Source: UBA2283 sp041658955 (lineage in GTDB: Bacteria > Patescibacteriota > Microgenomatia > UBA12405). From it: a stretch of DNA of 55,105 nucleotides. A program made the translations under genes and the position numbers. Shown in pieces: positions 26,458 through 34,383 of the stretch. How positions within the stretch are numbered: the stretch's first letter is position 1; the number at the start of each line of letters is the position of its first letter. The stretch spans positions 1 through 55,105 of the forward strand of contig JBAZZE010000007.1 in assembly GCA_041658955.1 (NCBI GenBank). Direction: 5' to 3'. Under the pieces are notes generated by a model. The model worked only from the letters and a program-made list of their open reading frames with translations. It ran no database searches and had not been told where the DNA came from.

Positions 26458-28008
26458 TTGAAAAATCTATTTTTTATTTTAACTCTCGCCATTTCTTTGT
26501 TTTATTGGCTTCACTTGTGGTCTTTGCGTAATGTTCAAGCCATCCCCAACCCCGACATTTTTCAGTATGTCGAAGACGGTTATCAATATCTCAGCTTCCG
26601 CCTACCTGTCAGTATCCATCCGCCACCACTCGCCCCAATTTTTATCACCTCTGTTGCCAAAATTATTGCGCCTTATACTGTTTATCCCGAAATTGCTGCC
26701 GTGCATTTGATCAACATTACTAGTTCTACCCTATTGCTAGTTTGTATTTATATCATCGGCCAATTCTTTATTCATCCTCTTTTTGCTTTTTTACTTACCT
26801 GCCTAGTCGCCACCAATCAGTTATATATCCTCTATAGCCTTGGAGTGACCTCGGAGATTATTTATGCCTTTCTACTGGGTATCTCATTAATTTATTACCA
26901 TCGTAGTCAAGAACCTCTATCATATTTACTATTTGGACTCCTATTTTTATTACGCTACGAGAGTATTGTTGTACCAATATCGGTCTTTTTAATCGAATAT
27001 TTCTACAACAAAAAACAGTTCAAAGTTAGCAATTTAATTATTTCTTTTTCTCCAATTGTCCTCTGGCTACTTGTCTTGAATTATCATAGCTACGGCAACT
27101 CTCTTATCGACAATGCTTATCTCATCGAAATTTGGCAAAATTACAAAAAAATCCCTAACTTGCTTAGTTTTCAGTCACTTATTGAGATCGTCACTTTCGA
27201 GCCATCTTTTTTTACCCCATTTAGAAATATATTTGTCTACCTCATTCTTTCCTTAGTAGTTTTCGGCGCTGCTATTAGAAAAGATACTTCCCATTTGGTC
27301 AAAATTAGTTATTTAATTTTCGGATTTCACATTCTCTTCCTCTACCTTTTTCCCAACTTTAATGTTCGTTATTATATTCCAATTATTTGGATAGCCTACT
27401 TGATCCTACTCAACCACAAAAGTTGGTTGGTTAGCTTTACGATCCTGACTTGTTTGTTAGCCTACAACTTTGGACGAATTGGGACAGAGACTGCTTATAG
27501 TGCTCCCCATGAAAAACTTGAATATCGCTTAGTAGCTACTTGGCTTAACGAAACCAAATTTGACTCCCCTATCAAAGTCCTAATTTATGAACCATGGATC
27601 CTCAAATATTTTGTAACCAACCCACAGGTCGAAGTTGTTGATATCCGGGAGACTCCTTTTATTATTTGTCAAGGAAATTTAAAATGCGCCGCTTCAACTG
27701 TTTATAACGCCAACCCCCACGTCAACTTGCGATATCTACCCTACAAAAAAACACCAACCAATCCGGACACTAAACTGTCAAACCGGTTAAAACCCAACTT
27801 TGTTCCTCGAAAAATGCTTATCATCTCCCCCTCTAGTGCCAATGTATCCCTAAAGGTTGATGATGACCAATTTACCCCACAAATCCACAATATCAACGCC
27901 TTTAGTGTTCAATCAATTGATGCTGATAAGGCAACCTACAAATATCTAACCACAGTCGATCAATTGGGAAACTGGGCCAATATCTACGAATACATCCCTG
28001 GAAAATAG
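26458..28008 (+). CDS. Polytopic GT39/ArnT-like glycosyltransferase
   Basis: 516 residues with about ten predicted membrane helices in the first 370 residues and a soluble C-terminal region. An early extracytoplasmic acidic pair (PNPDIFQYVEDGYQYL) sits after helix 1, where PMT/ArnT-type GT-C enzymes have their catalytic Asp. It would use a polyprenyl-phosphate sugar to modify proteins or lipids on the outer side. The start is TTG at 26458, directly before the first helix, since no ATG is near. It is transcribed alone, with the divergent sugar amidotransferase upstream and the convergent tsf operon downstream. The GT-C call is moderately firm; donor and acceptor are unknown. Confidence 0.72.
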   Translation: MKNLFFILTLAISLFYWLHLWSLRNVQAIPNPDIFQYVEDGYQYLSFRLPVSIHPPPLAPIFITSVAKIIAPYTVYPEIAAVHLINITSSTLLLVCIYIIGQFFIHPLFAFLLTCLVATNQLYILYSLGVTSEIIYAFLLGISLIYYHRSQEPLSYLLFGLLFLLRYESIVVPISVFLIEYFYNKKQFKVSNLIISFSPIVLWLLVLNYHSYGNSLIDNAYLIEIWQNYKKIPNLLSFQSLIEIVTFEPSFFTPFRNIFVYLILSLVVFGAAIRKDTSHLVKISYLIFGFHILFLYLFPNFNVRYYIPIIWIAYLILLNHKSWLVSFTILTCLLAYNFGRIGTETAYSAPHEKLEYRLVATWLNETKFDSPIKVLIYEPWILKYFVTNPQVEVVDIRETPFIICQGNLKCAASTVYNANPHVNLRYLPYKKTPTNPDTKLSNRLKPNFVPRKMLIISPSSANVSLKVDDDQFTPQIHNINAFSVQSIDADKATYKYLTTVDQLGNWANIYEYIPGK

Positions 28009-28014
28009 CGTAGC

Positions 28015-28221
28015 TTACTCAATCTCACTTTTTAATCTAACCTGGATATCTGCCTCCCGTTTGGTCAATTCACCCAACTTGACGTACGTCACCACACCGG
28101 CAGCTTCAGCAATCTGGCCATTACCCGAAGATACCAACACTACAGTAGCTACCATTCGAGCCATGCCCAAACGGTCACTCGGAACAGTGTTGTATTCCTC
28201 AGGAAAGATATCCAAAGCCAT
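28015..28221 (-). CDS. Small hypothetical protein downstream of tsf
   Basis: 68 residues, beginning MALDIFPEEYNTVPSD and ending in a charged helix (ELTKREADIQVRLKSE). No signal peptide, cysteines or recognised motif. It begins 1 base after the tsf stop, so translation is probably coupled and the gene is likely real. It ends 6 bases from the convergent GT39-like gene. I do not recognise the family. Its position at the end of an rpsB-tsf operon might suggest a ribosome- or translation-linked role, but that rests on location only. Confidence 0.55.
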   Translation of the reverse strand: MALDIFPEEYNTVPSDRLGMARMVATVVLVSSGNGQIAEAAGVVTYVKLGELTKREADIQVRLKSEIE

Positions 28222-28222
28222 T

Positions 28223-28681
28223 TTAGATTTCGAATCTAGCCATCTTACCTATCTTGATGTTTTCACCAAATTTACCTACCAAGGCAGTTACCAAGTCTTT
28301 GATCTTTTTGGAAGGATCTTTAACAAAATCCATCTCTAATAATTCTTCAACAGTGGCTGGACTCATAGCAGCAATTTGCAGACACAGATCTCTAGTCACA
28401 CTAACAAATTCTTCGTTTTTGGCGACAAAATCAGTCTCGCAAAGTAGCTCGACCATCACTCCAATCTTGCCAGTGGTGTGAGTATAGGTAGCAACTCTAC
28501 CCTGATGGACTTCCTTTTCAGCTCTTTTTTCCATTTGCTTGATACCAAGTTCCTTAAGGAATTCCATTGCCTTCTTCTCGTCACCTTCTGCTTTCTCGAC
28601 GGCAATTTTAATCTCACCAATTGAGTAGCCAGTAGCTCCACGAATTTTTTTAACTAATTCAATTACTTGTTTTTGATCCAT
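28223..28681 (-). CDS. tsf: Elongation factor Ts (short form)
   Basis: 152 residues against roughly 200-290 in most bacteria. The N-terminal UBA-like domain (VKKIRGATGYSIGEIKIAVEKA) and the nucleotide-exchange core TDFVAKNEEFV, which contacts EF-Tu, are intact. The missing part is the second half of the core/dimerisation region, consistent with reduced EF-Ts of streamlined genomes. It lies 45 bases after rpsB in the standard rpsB-tsf operon. The ATG has no Shine-Dalgarno site. Confidence 0.93.
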   Translation of the reverse strand: MDQKQVIELVKKIRGATGYSIGEIKIAVEKAEGDEKKAMEFLKELGIKQMEKRAEKEVHQGRVATYTHTTGKIGVMVELLCETDFVAKNEEFVSVTRDLCLQIAAMSPATVEELLEMDFVKDPSKKIKDLVTALVGKFGENIKIGKMARFEI

Positions 28682-28726
28682 ATTAATTTGTTTTGTAAAG
28701 TTCTAACAATCTAGGGCCCTCAGGCA

Positions 28727-29650
28727 CTAGTTTTTAACACCAGCTGCTTTGATTGCTTTTCCGACTTCTTCAATGATGATGTTGATCGACTTGACTGAGT
28801 CATCATTGGCGGGAATTGCATAATCAACTTTTCGGGGATCGGAGTCGGTATCGGTAATAGCGACAACCTTTACTCCCTTCATCTTACATTCTTTAAGAGC
28901 AGTTTTTTCAAAGCCGGCATCAACTACCATCAAGATGTCAAACATCTTTTCAGTATTAGCCAAACCACCAATCATTTTTTCAAGACGGATTTGTTCTTTA
29001 GCTAGATCACCTAATTCTTTTTTAGATTTATCAGTGAACTTGTTTTTCTCAAGACCATCTTTAATATCGTTGTATTTTCGAATATTTTTCTTGATTTGTT
29101 CCCAGTTACTGATGGTTCCACCGAGCCATCGATCAGTAATGTAACCAACTCCAGCATCAAGAGCGACTCTCTTAACTACTTCTCTAGCTTGGCGTTTAGT
29201 GCCCAAAAGAACCACTTGTTTGCCGTTTCTGCGAGCGTTGTAGATAAAATTGCAGGCTTTTTCCAAAGCTGTTTTAGTTTTTAGAAGGTCGACAATTTGA
29301 ATACCATCTTTAGCAGTGTAGATATTTACCCGAGCTTTAGGATGAGTTTTGCTGACTTTGTGACCAAGGTGACAACCTGCTTCCAAAAGATCTTTAAGAT
29401 CAATGGTTAGGTCGTATTTTTTATCTTGTTTGACTTCTTCTTTCTTAACTCCACCATTCTCCATTTCCAATTTGGCTGCTTCTTGAGCCTTTTTGTCTTT
29501 GATTAGTTTTTCGTTATGTTTTTTGATGTTTTCAGCATTGACCTTTGCTACTGTTTTAGCTTTGACCACTAATGCTTTCTCTATCAACTTTTTACCAGTA
29601 CGATTTACGGTTTTTTTGACTACCGCTTTAGTCTTTTTTGTGTCTGCCAT
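28727..29650 (-). CDS. rpsB: 30S ribosomal protein S2 with Lys-rich N-terminal extension
   Basis: 307 residues. The S2 core starts near residue 83 (LKDLLEAGCHLGHKVSKTHPK) and runs through IVDLLKTKTALEKA and VAITDTDSDPRKVDYAIPAND to the C-terminus. It is preceded by about 80 residues rich in Lys, Ala and Glu that most S2 proteins lack. The leader (about 29651-29725) has a possible minus-strand -10 TACAAT at 29728-29733 and a small GC hairpin at about 29675-29692, a possible site for autoregulation as in other rpsB leaders. First gene of the rpsB-tsf operon. Confidence 0.93.
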   Translation of the reverse strand: MADTKKTKAVVKKTVNRTGKKLIEKALVVKAKTVAKVNAENIKKHNEKLIKDKKAQEAAKLEMENGGVKKEEVKQDKKYDLTIDLKDLLEAGCHLGHKVSKTHPKARVNIYTAKDGIQIVDLLKTKTALEKACNFIYNARRNGKQVVLLGTKRQAREVVKRVALDAGVGYITDRWLGGTISNWEQIKKNIRKYNDIKDGLEKNKFTDKSKKELGDLAKEQIRLEKMIGGLANTEKMFDILMVVDAGFEKTALKECKMKGVKVVAITDTDSDPRKVDYAIPANDDSVKSINIIIEEVGKAIKAAGVKN

Positions 29651-29737
29651 TTTAGTTTTTATTACCTTATTTGCCCCGCTTTTGCTAGGGAAAACTTTGG
29701 AAAAATAAGTAAATTTTTAATCCAAGTATTGTAGCAC

Positions 29738-29762
29738 AAAAAAATACCGCCATTGCGGTATT
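29738..29762 (-). terminator. Intrinsic terminator of the 29862-30536 unit
   Basis: Read on the minus strand: AATACCGC, loop AATG, GCGGTATT, followed by a run of T (plus-strand A-run 29738-29744). It separates the structured unit upstream from the rpsB promoter immediately downstream. Confidence 0.85.
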
Positions 29763-29819
29763 AGTGTAAGTTTTAAAAAATACAGTCAAAAAGAGTTGTT
29801 GGGTTGAGAAAATGGTTGT

Positions 29820-29840
29820 GGAGGAGACATGGTCTCCTCC
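29820..29840 (-). repeat. Trailer hairpin of unit 1
   Basis: GGAGGAGAC, loop ATG, GTCTCCTCC: a perfect 9-base-pair stem 22 bases after the stop codon of the membrane-protein gene (minus strand). There is no T-run, so it is not itself a standard terminator; more likely it blocks 3' exonucleases or is a processing site. Confidence 0.65.
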
Positions 29841-29861
29841 TCATCCACCGCCTTTCTGCGC

Positions 29862-30536
29862 TTATTTTTGATTCTTATTCAGATGTTTCACTTGTCGAGA
29901 AATTGAGCCGATCGCCATTATGAACATGCCTGCATTCAACACTCCCACGAGGAGAGGATAGCCTGCCCGCAAACCCATAATATTGACCATTCCAATAATC
30001 AACGAAACAACCGAACCTTGGATCACATTTCCCATTTTAATCGCTACGTACACACCGGCGATTCCACAAACAAACACCGTAAAGAACGCGATGTCTTGGA
30101 TGAGAGGTGAATCCGTTACGAACGTCAAAACTGCAATGGAGGCTGTACCAATCGCACCCAGAAGTCCTTGGATAACGACTGCATCGTCCAAATCAATTTT
30201 GCCAATCCGCATACCGAAGTTCGCAAAGACCTGAGCAAACGTTAGGAAAAGTACCCAATTATCACACTGGGTATAAACCGAAAACGTTAGCGCTATTGCC
30301 AGACAGAAATTAATCACTTTTGAAGGGGTATGATCATCCATCAACGCCAAAACAAATGTAACAATGGCGGGAACGATGGCAATCACATACCAACCATTAC
30401 AAACGAACCATAAAGTGACAATTGCTGAGATGATCAATATCAGGTCAAAACGATCTTGCTTCTCATTGGATTTTCCCTTTAAGAAGTCTTGTTGCACCTT
30501 ACCGACAGTTACGTTCCAAAGCTCTTCCATGTTCAA
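29862..30536 (-). CDS. Polytopic membrane protein of unknown function (unit 1)
   Basis: 224 residues: a short cytoplasmic start (MNMEELWNVTVGKVQQDF...), six to seven hydrophobic helices from about residue 30 to 215, and a basic tail (RQVKHLNKNQK). No family recognised. A strong Shine-Dalgarno AAGAGGAG precedes the ATG, unlike the leaderless AT-rich genes around it. One 60-base row inside the gene counts to 45% G+C, against 35% for a row of the 33120 gene. The long leader has a near-consensus promoter (30722-30750), a boxA-like motif and two inverted repeats. By layout it belongs with the units at 33837-37131 and 37922-38525, so a joint envelope role is an inference. Confidence 0.75.
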   Translation of the reverse strand: MNMEELWNVTVGKVQQDFLKGKSNEKQDRFDLILIISAIVTLWFVCNGWYVIAIVPAIVTFVLALMDDHTPSKVINFCLAIALTFSVYTQCDNWVLFLTFAQVFANFGMRIGKIDLDDAVVIQGLLGAIGTASIAVLTFVTDSPLIQDIAFFTVFVCGIAGVYVAIKMGNVIQGSVVSLIIGMVNIMGLRAGYPLLVGVLNAGMFIMAIGSISRQVKHLNKNQK

Positions 30537-30585
30537 TCTCCTCTTGTGTGATACAGAATGGTTGAAAAAATCTCCTCAAAATTTC

Positions 30586-30640
30586 GAGGTTAGGTCAAAT
30601 TTACCCTGTACATATTACAGGGCAGGTTTGACCCAACCTC
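30586..30640 (-). promoter_or_regulatory. Large leader hairpin of unit 1
   Basis: Arms GAGGTTAGGTCAAA (30586-30599) and TTTGACCCAACCTC (30627-30640) are complementary except for one position. A second palindrome, CCCTGT...ACAGGG (30604-30622), is nested inside. It lies between the boxA-like site and the Shine-Dalgarno in the minus-strand leader. A separate small palindrome AATCCG-CAT-CGGATT is at 30685-30699, upstream of boxA. Confidence 0.7.
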
Positions 30641-30656
30641 TACAACTCTTTTTGAC

Positions 30657-30667
30657 TGTTAAAGAAC
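30657..30667 (-). promoter_or_regulatory. boxA-like antitermination motif, unit 1
   Basis: Reads GTTCTTTAACA on the minus strand, one mismatch from the last 11 bases of E. coli rrn boxA (TGCTCTTTAACA). Equivalent motifs occur at 37238-37248 and 38793-38803; all three fit GYWCNTTAACA. NusB/NusE binding is inferred. Confidence 0.5.
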
Positions 30668-30721
30668 TTTCCAAACTCTACGTCAATCCGCATCGGATTT
30701 AGTTTAGTTTGAAATTAAAAG

Positions 30722-30750
30722 AGTATACAATATATCCTATAATTTGTCAA
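30722..30750 (-). promoter_or_regulatory. Near-consensus sigma-70 promoter of unit 1
   Basis: Minus strand: TTGACA (30745-30750), 17-base spacer, TATACT (30722-30727). Transcription would start near 30714, giving a leader of about 178 bases to the ATG at 30536. It lies only 2 bases downstream of the previous gene's stop codon. Confidence 0.8.
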
Positions 30751-30752
30751 GA

Positions 30753-31475
30753 TTATAGGCTACTATATGTGCCTACAACCTGCGTTTGGCGAATTCCCTC
30801 TGGTACGTCCGGAACATCATGGATAGTCACCATTCCCCCAGCATCCATACTCAAGTTCCCTACTCCCCACATTCCCCTTACTATTGCTCCCACTGCCCTT
30901 TGAGGAACCCATGAAGCTGGAATTACGTGTAAAAACTGTTTCCTGGCAACTGAAACATTATCTTTAGTGTTAATACAAGCCGGCGGTAGGTTTCTTTTGA
31001 CTCTTTCCATCCCCACGGCCAAGTTTCGAAACCAAGGTCCCCATTGGGCCGCTACCAACTGAATATCTGACAACCTATCCACTGTTGCCGCCGCTACCTC
31101 ATATTCGTTCATAGTCGCCTCCAAAACTGGTTCCGACTTAAAATCAGACGGGTGTGGTATTAAAAAATTCATTGAACGACATCTTGCTATACCTCCAAAA
31201 TTCACCATTCCTTGGGCCAACTCACCATTTGATGATCTAACTCCAGCCATGTATCCCCAAGTCTTTTCCTCTTTGTTCCACAATAAAGTCAAAAAACCAT
31301 TCCATCCGCCATTTGGTTGAGGCAATTCAACCCCAGCTGCAATCATTTCATGAAGTCGCGCTTCTTCCATATCGGTCAGCACATGCATATGAGTTGGGTC
31401 GCCTAAATTATCCCTCAAAGCAATCGAGGGTAACATCACTTCCACACCGGCATTTCGGACAATTCTATCTCCCAT
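30753..31475 (-). CDS. Hypothetical protein, 240 residues
   Basis: Soluble-looking alpha/beta protein with no signal peptide and no membrane helix; only two Cys residues, far apart. Noticeable segments are HMHVLTDMEEARLHEMI, LLWNKEEKTWGYMAGV and a C-terminal MVTIHDVPDVPEGIRQTQ. No family recognised. It starts 19 bases after the 530-residue gene and is likely in one operon with it and with the 164-residue gene upstream. Codon use is AT-rich like those genes and unlike the GC-richer unit 1 gene. A structural or regulatory partner of the 530-residue protein is a guess from adjacency. Confidence 0.65.
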   Translation of the reverse strand: MGDRIVRNAGVEVMLPSIALRDNLGDPTHMHVLTDMEEARLHEMIAAGVELPQPNGGWNGFLTLLWNKEEKTWGYMAGVRSSNGELAQGMVNFGGIARCRSMNFLIPHPSDFKSEPVLEATMNEYEVAAATVDRLSDIQLVAAQWGPWFRNLAVGMERVKRNLPPACINTKDNVSVARKQFLHVIPASWVPQRAVGAIVRGMWGVGNLSMDAGGMVTIHDVPDVPEGIRQTQVVGTYSSL

Positions 31476-31494
31476 TTTTCGAAAAACTAAATAA

Positions 31495-33087
31495 TTATTT
31501 TTTCGGTTTGTTATCTACCAATACTTGCCACTCTTTAATCAAAGCTTCCTTTTGCAGTTCCAATGTTTCCAATCTTTTTGAAAAAATTCTATATCCCGGT
31601 GAAGTTTCACCACCCTGAATCTTACCTAATTCTTCTCTGGCTTTTACTAATTCAGCTTCAAGTCCGTTAGCCCTTTGAGCAAATTCTCTTACTGTGGCAG
31701 CATAATCAGTTCTGGCTTTTTCCCCTCTTGCTACTACCAACAATCTATTTGTCTCAGCCCGAACAACTTTTGGTCGAATTAATGTCGGGGCCGCTCCTTC
31801 CTGACCTTGAAGAATTGTATTAACCATGTCACTAGTTTCTTGAAGACTTAAAATACTTGCTTGAATTCTTTGAAGGGCAGCCACCACTTTCTTTGGTTGT
31901 CTGACCCGAATCGGTGGAATCTCTACACTTCTTGCTTCAGCATCTCCACTAGCTGGTTTAAATTCAATTTGGCCAACTAAGTCATTTACATTTAAAGCTT
32001 TGGTCACCAACCCTCTCAAAAATGGTCCCAATCGGGCTTGGAGAGATTCGACATATTTTGGATAACTTACATTAGCAATAATTACATCACCACTAGTTGC
32101 TCTGGTATTTCCAAAGGCAATGATACTCCATGGTATGAGAGTTTCTTTACTTTCCATTACCAATTTCTTAGTAACTTCGTGTCTTCCCTTTGCATAATAA
32201 ACAAATTTAATTCCTTGTGGGGTGACTGACCAAGTAACCTGTTCAGCATTTTTCTCTTTTTCTGACTGAGGAGGCATGGTTAGTCTTGAAAGTGGGTCAA
32301 CTGCAAAAGTATTCCTAGGTCTGGCTTTAAAAAATTTAACCATGTCTGCCGAAATCTGAGGCCAGTTTGCCCCCAATTCATCGGAAACTTGGTCCAATAC
32401 TATATTTTGAACCCGACCAGCTACTTCCCGTTGCAAAATCTTTTCCAAAACATCATTAGCAGTACCTGTAATACCCATGGTGGCTAATCGTTCTGCCATC
32501 TGCCTTTCTTCTTCTGTCAACCTATTTGGATCTCCAATAATTGGAGCATCCATTACTTTTTGAGTTAGTGCTTCAGCCCTTTTGCCGACCAAAGCGGTCA
32601 TTCCGCCTCGACCTAAAAGCGAATCACCACCTTCAATTTTTGTGATATCTTTAGTCCTTTGAGCGACATAATCTTCAACTTTCTTAACCTCAATTAGGGT
32701 CGGTAATACCGGTGTTTCCCTGACTTTTAACTGTTTATGTAAAGCTCTAACAGGTCCTAAAATGATGTTTTGAACCCGATCAATTGCTGCCGGTCTTGTA
32801 CCATCCTTGTCATCGGTCAAGACTTTTACAACTCCAGCGACTATCAATGAAGATACAAGTCCGGGATATTGATCATCTTTATCTGCACTATTGGCATCTT
32901 TTGATTTGCCATCTACGATAATTATTCCACTTTCCTGTTTTGTAACTTGGCCTCTTAAAATTATTGTCTGATTATCACCGCCACTGCCATTACCACCAAC
33001 CAACACTATTCCTGACTCATTGGCATTAGATTGACCACTAAGTATTAGTGGCTTATCTGTTAGTCGATCTCCTACAATTATAGCCAT
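31495..33087 (-). CDS. Hypothetical 530-residue protein with duplicated N-terminal beta motif and C-terminal coiled coil
   Basis: No signal peptide or membrane helix. Residues 13-32 and 41-60 are an imperfect repeat, each with the frame ILxGQ-x4-ESGI and a closing V-x-G, giving 10 identities in 20 at a spacing of 28. A Gly-rich linker separates them. The middle is alpha/beta, with AVDPLSRLTMPP and WSVTPQGIKFVYYA. Residues about 455-520 are charged heptad-like helices (RANGLEAELVKAREELGK) suggesting a coiled coil. No family recognised. It sits between the 164- and 240-residue hypothetical genes with short gaps (32 and 19 bases), so likely one operon. It could be a scaffold or filament protein; this is inference only. 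Confidence 0.68.
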   Translation of the reverse strand: MAIIVGDRLTDKPLILSGQSNANESGIVLVGGNGSGGDNQTIILRGQVTKQESGIIIVDGKSKDANSADKDDQYPGLVSSLIVAGVVKVLTDDKDGTRPAAIDRVQNIILGPVRALHKQLKVRETPVLPTLIEVKKVEDYVAQRTKDITKIEGGDSLLGRGGMTALVGKRAEALTQKVMDAPIIGDPNRLTEEERQMAERLATMGITGTANDVLEKILQREVAGRVQNIVLDQVSDELGANWPQISADMVKFFKARPRNTFAVDPLSRLTMPPQSEKEKNAEQVTWSVTPQGIKFVYYAKGRHEVTKKLVMESKETLIPWSIIAFGNTRATSGDVIIANVSYPKYVESLQARLGPFLRGLVTKALNVNDLVGQIEFKPASGDAEARSVEIPPIRVRQPKKVVAALQRIQASILSLQETSDMVNTILQGQEGAAPTLIRPKVVRAETNRLLVVARGEKARTDYAATVREFAQRANGLEAELVKAREELGKIQGGETSPGYRIFSKRLETLELQKEALIKEWQVLVDNKPKK

Positions 33088-33119
33088 GTTATTGAGTCAT
33101 AATTTATAATTATGGACGA

Positions 33120-33614
33120 TTATTTTTGTTTCTTTTCTCTGCGGTTTCTAACCATAGTTGCTAATTTCCTGACACTACCTTCTACAATAGTAGCTCCGAC
33201 CAAACCAGCAAAACCACCTTCACGAAAACCTAATCTTTGAGCATCTGAGGCACCATTTTCGATCGCTTGTTCCATACCGACTCTTAAAACTGCCTTACCA
33301 CCTTTTACGGTATTACTCGCAGTATTCAATGCACCTGTTACTACTTTTACTAATCCATCAGCATATCCATTTCCTAATTCCATTAATGGGTTGCCGGCAA
33401 TGTAGATTTCACCCTCACCCAGTGCCTGTCGCATACCCATTGCCATGTCATCCATCATCCCAGGTTGTACCGGTTGTTTTCGCCTTTCTTCAGTCAAAAT
33501 AACCAGTCCATTATTTCCACCACCACTAGCTGGGGCGTCAACTTTCTTAACAACTTCTGCGGGTTTGGGTGCTCCTTCTTTGGGAGAACCACCACCGACT
33601 ACAACGATTGCCAT
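33120..33614 (-). CDS. Hypothetical 164-residue protein with Gly-rich start
   Basis: The N-terminus MAIVVVGGGSPKEGAPKPAE resembles the starts of the 530-residue (MAIIVGD) and 145-residue (MAVIRSGG) proteins in this block. The middle has a GNNGLVILTEE segment recalling the beta repeats of the 530-residue protein. The C-terminal half is small-residue-rich (Gly/Ala/Val), possibly membrane-interacting (FAGLVGATIVEGSV), and ends in a basic tail NRREKKQK. No family recognised. First gene of the putative 33614-30753 operon; a minus-strand TATAAT occurs about 30 bases upstream. Confidence 0.62.
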   Translation of the reverse strand: MAIVVVGGGSPKEGAPKPAEVVKKVDAPASGGGNNGLVILTEERRKQPVQPGMMDDMAMGMRQALGEGEIYIAGNPLMELGNGYADGLVKVVTGALNTASNTVKGGKAVLRVGMEQAIENGASDAQRLGFREGGFAGLVGATIVEGSVRKLATMVRNRREKKQK

Positions 33615-33684
33615 ATGTATTCGATAAGTAACAAATAATTTTTATTATATCACAATGGATATTTCGCCATCACTGGCTCATCAG

Positions 33685-33823
33685 TACCGATAATATTCGG
33701 TATATATCCAAGTCTATCTCACCGCGGTGGGGGCTAAAGGAGCCCCCCACCGAATGAGATAAACTCACGCATAAGCAAAACAATAGGAAGGAGAGATCTG
33801 ATAGCGAGATCAAGTCTCTCCTT
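33685..33823 (-). repeat. Cluster of hairpins in the trailer of unit 2
   Basis: Three stems follow the 122-residue gene on the minus strand. AAGGAGAGA / TCTCTCCTT at 33788-33823 comes first. A nested structure follows, with outer TATCTCA / TGAGATA (33715-33721, 33755-33761) and inner GGTGGGGGCT / AGCCCCCCACC with one bulged C. Last is TACCGA / TCGGTA at 33685-33702. None has a proper T-run. The long-range arm 33769-33780 lies between the first and second. Confidence 0.65.
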
Positions 33824-33836
33824 TGGAGTTGAAGGT

Positions 33837-34205
33837 CTAGCCTCCGACAAGCCACTGCGGTAAAGGGATATCCCAATTGAACGGCTGGATATTGTCCCAT
33901 GACGGCAGTGTCATTGACAGGAAGCTTTTGATGACCGACACGGCGAGGACATAGAGTAACGGTCCAAAGATTCGGAGCATGAGCAGAGCTAAAATCCAGA
34001 CCAACATCCACAATAGTGCTGCGGGGTAGGTCAGGGTGTTTGCCCAGAATTGCTTCCAGAACCCATTGGCCATCATTTGTCCTGCATCCTTGTGTGCGCG
34101 CTTGAACAGCCAGAAAAGCACTGCGATGTACACAACAGGGATTGATAAGAGCGCAATTCCCCATCCTACGATGGTTGTTACGATCTCGGTGGGATCAAAA
34201 GGCAT
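33837..34205 (-). CDS. Small membrane protein of unknown function (unit 2)
   Basis: 122 residues. An N-terminal helix (about 12-33, VGWGIALLSIPVVYIAVLFW), a basic KRAHKDAG turn, then two long hydrophobic helices (about 55-95), and a short exposed C-terminus with Trp/Pro (WDIPLPQW). A strong Shine-Dalgarno (AAAGGAG) precedes the ATG. One 60-base row of the gene counts to 52% G+C. It lies 178 bases after the peptidoglycan-hydrolase fusion on the same strand and inside the same pair of long inverted arms. Small multi-helix proteins beside lytic transglycosylases occur in type IV secretion loci, but no specific family match is claimed. Confidence 0.7.
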   Translation of the reverse strand: MPFDPTEIVTTIVGWGIALLSIPVVYIAVLFWLFKRAHKDAGQMMANGFWKQFWANTLTYPAALLWMLVWILALLMLRIFGPLLYVLAVSVIKSFLSMTLPSWDNIQPFNWDIPLPQWLVGG

Positions 34206-34231
34206 TGTAGTATTCTCCTTTCATTATTGAT

Positions 34232-34344
34232 CCACTAGTTATCAGATTCCTTGTTCTTCTCGCTAAGAACCCTAGTGGTAAAACACCCGGAACAGAACGC
34301 TATTTAGCATAGCTTAGTCGTCTTACATTCTGTAAACTTCCGGG
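34232..34344 (-). repeat. Two nested hairpins between the two genes of unit 2
   Basis: Nearest the 122-residue gene: outer CCACTAG / CTAGTGG (34232-34278) with inner GTTCTT / AAGAAC. Nearest the hydrolase stop: outer CCCGGAA / TTCCGGG (34286-34344) with inner GCTAT / ATAGC. Both consist of an outer stem plus a smaller stem in the loop. They are candidate processing or stability elements between two co-transcribed genes. Confidence 0.6.
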
Positions 34345-34383
34345 GATCAGAGGTGCCAGAGTTAGTGCTTCTGGGTATTGATC

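Larger units (their letters stand above)
29782..30659. repeat. Inverted-repeat arms enclosing unit 1 (leader/trailer complementarity)
   Basis: An exact 18-base inverted pair: 29782-29799 (ACAGTCAAAAAGAGTTGT) and its reverse complement at 30642-30659. Both lie outside the single gene 29862-30536. In the minus-strand mRNA the right copy lies in the leader, directly at a boxA-like motif, and the left copy in the trailer before the terminator. The two could therefore pair and close the transcript into a panhandle. Terminal inverted repeats of a small mobile cassette are the alternative, but no target duplication or transposase is seen. Confidence 0.75.

Noticed and set aside
33670..34164. 164-residue minus-strand frame overlapping the 122-residue gene
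   Set aside because: It lacks an SD, spans the trailer hairpins, and competes with a frame that has AAAGGAG and clear membrane helices.
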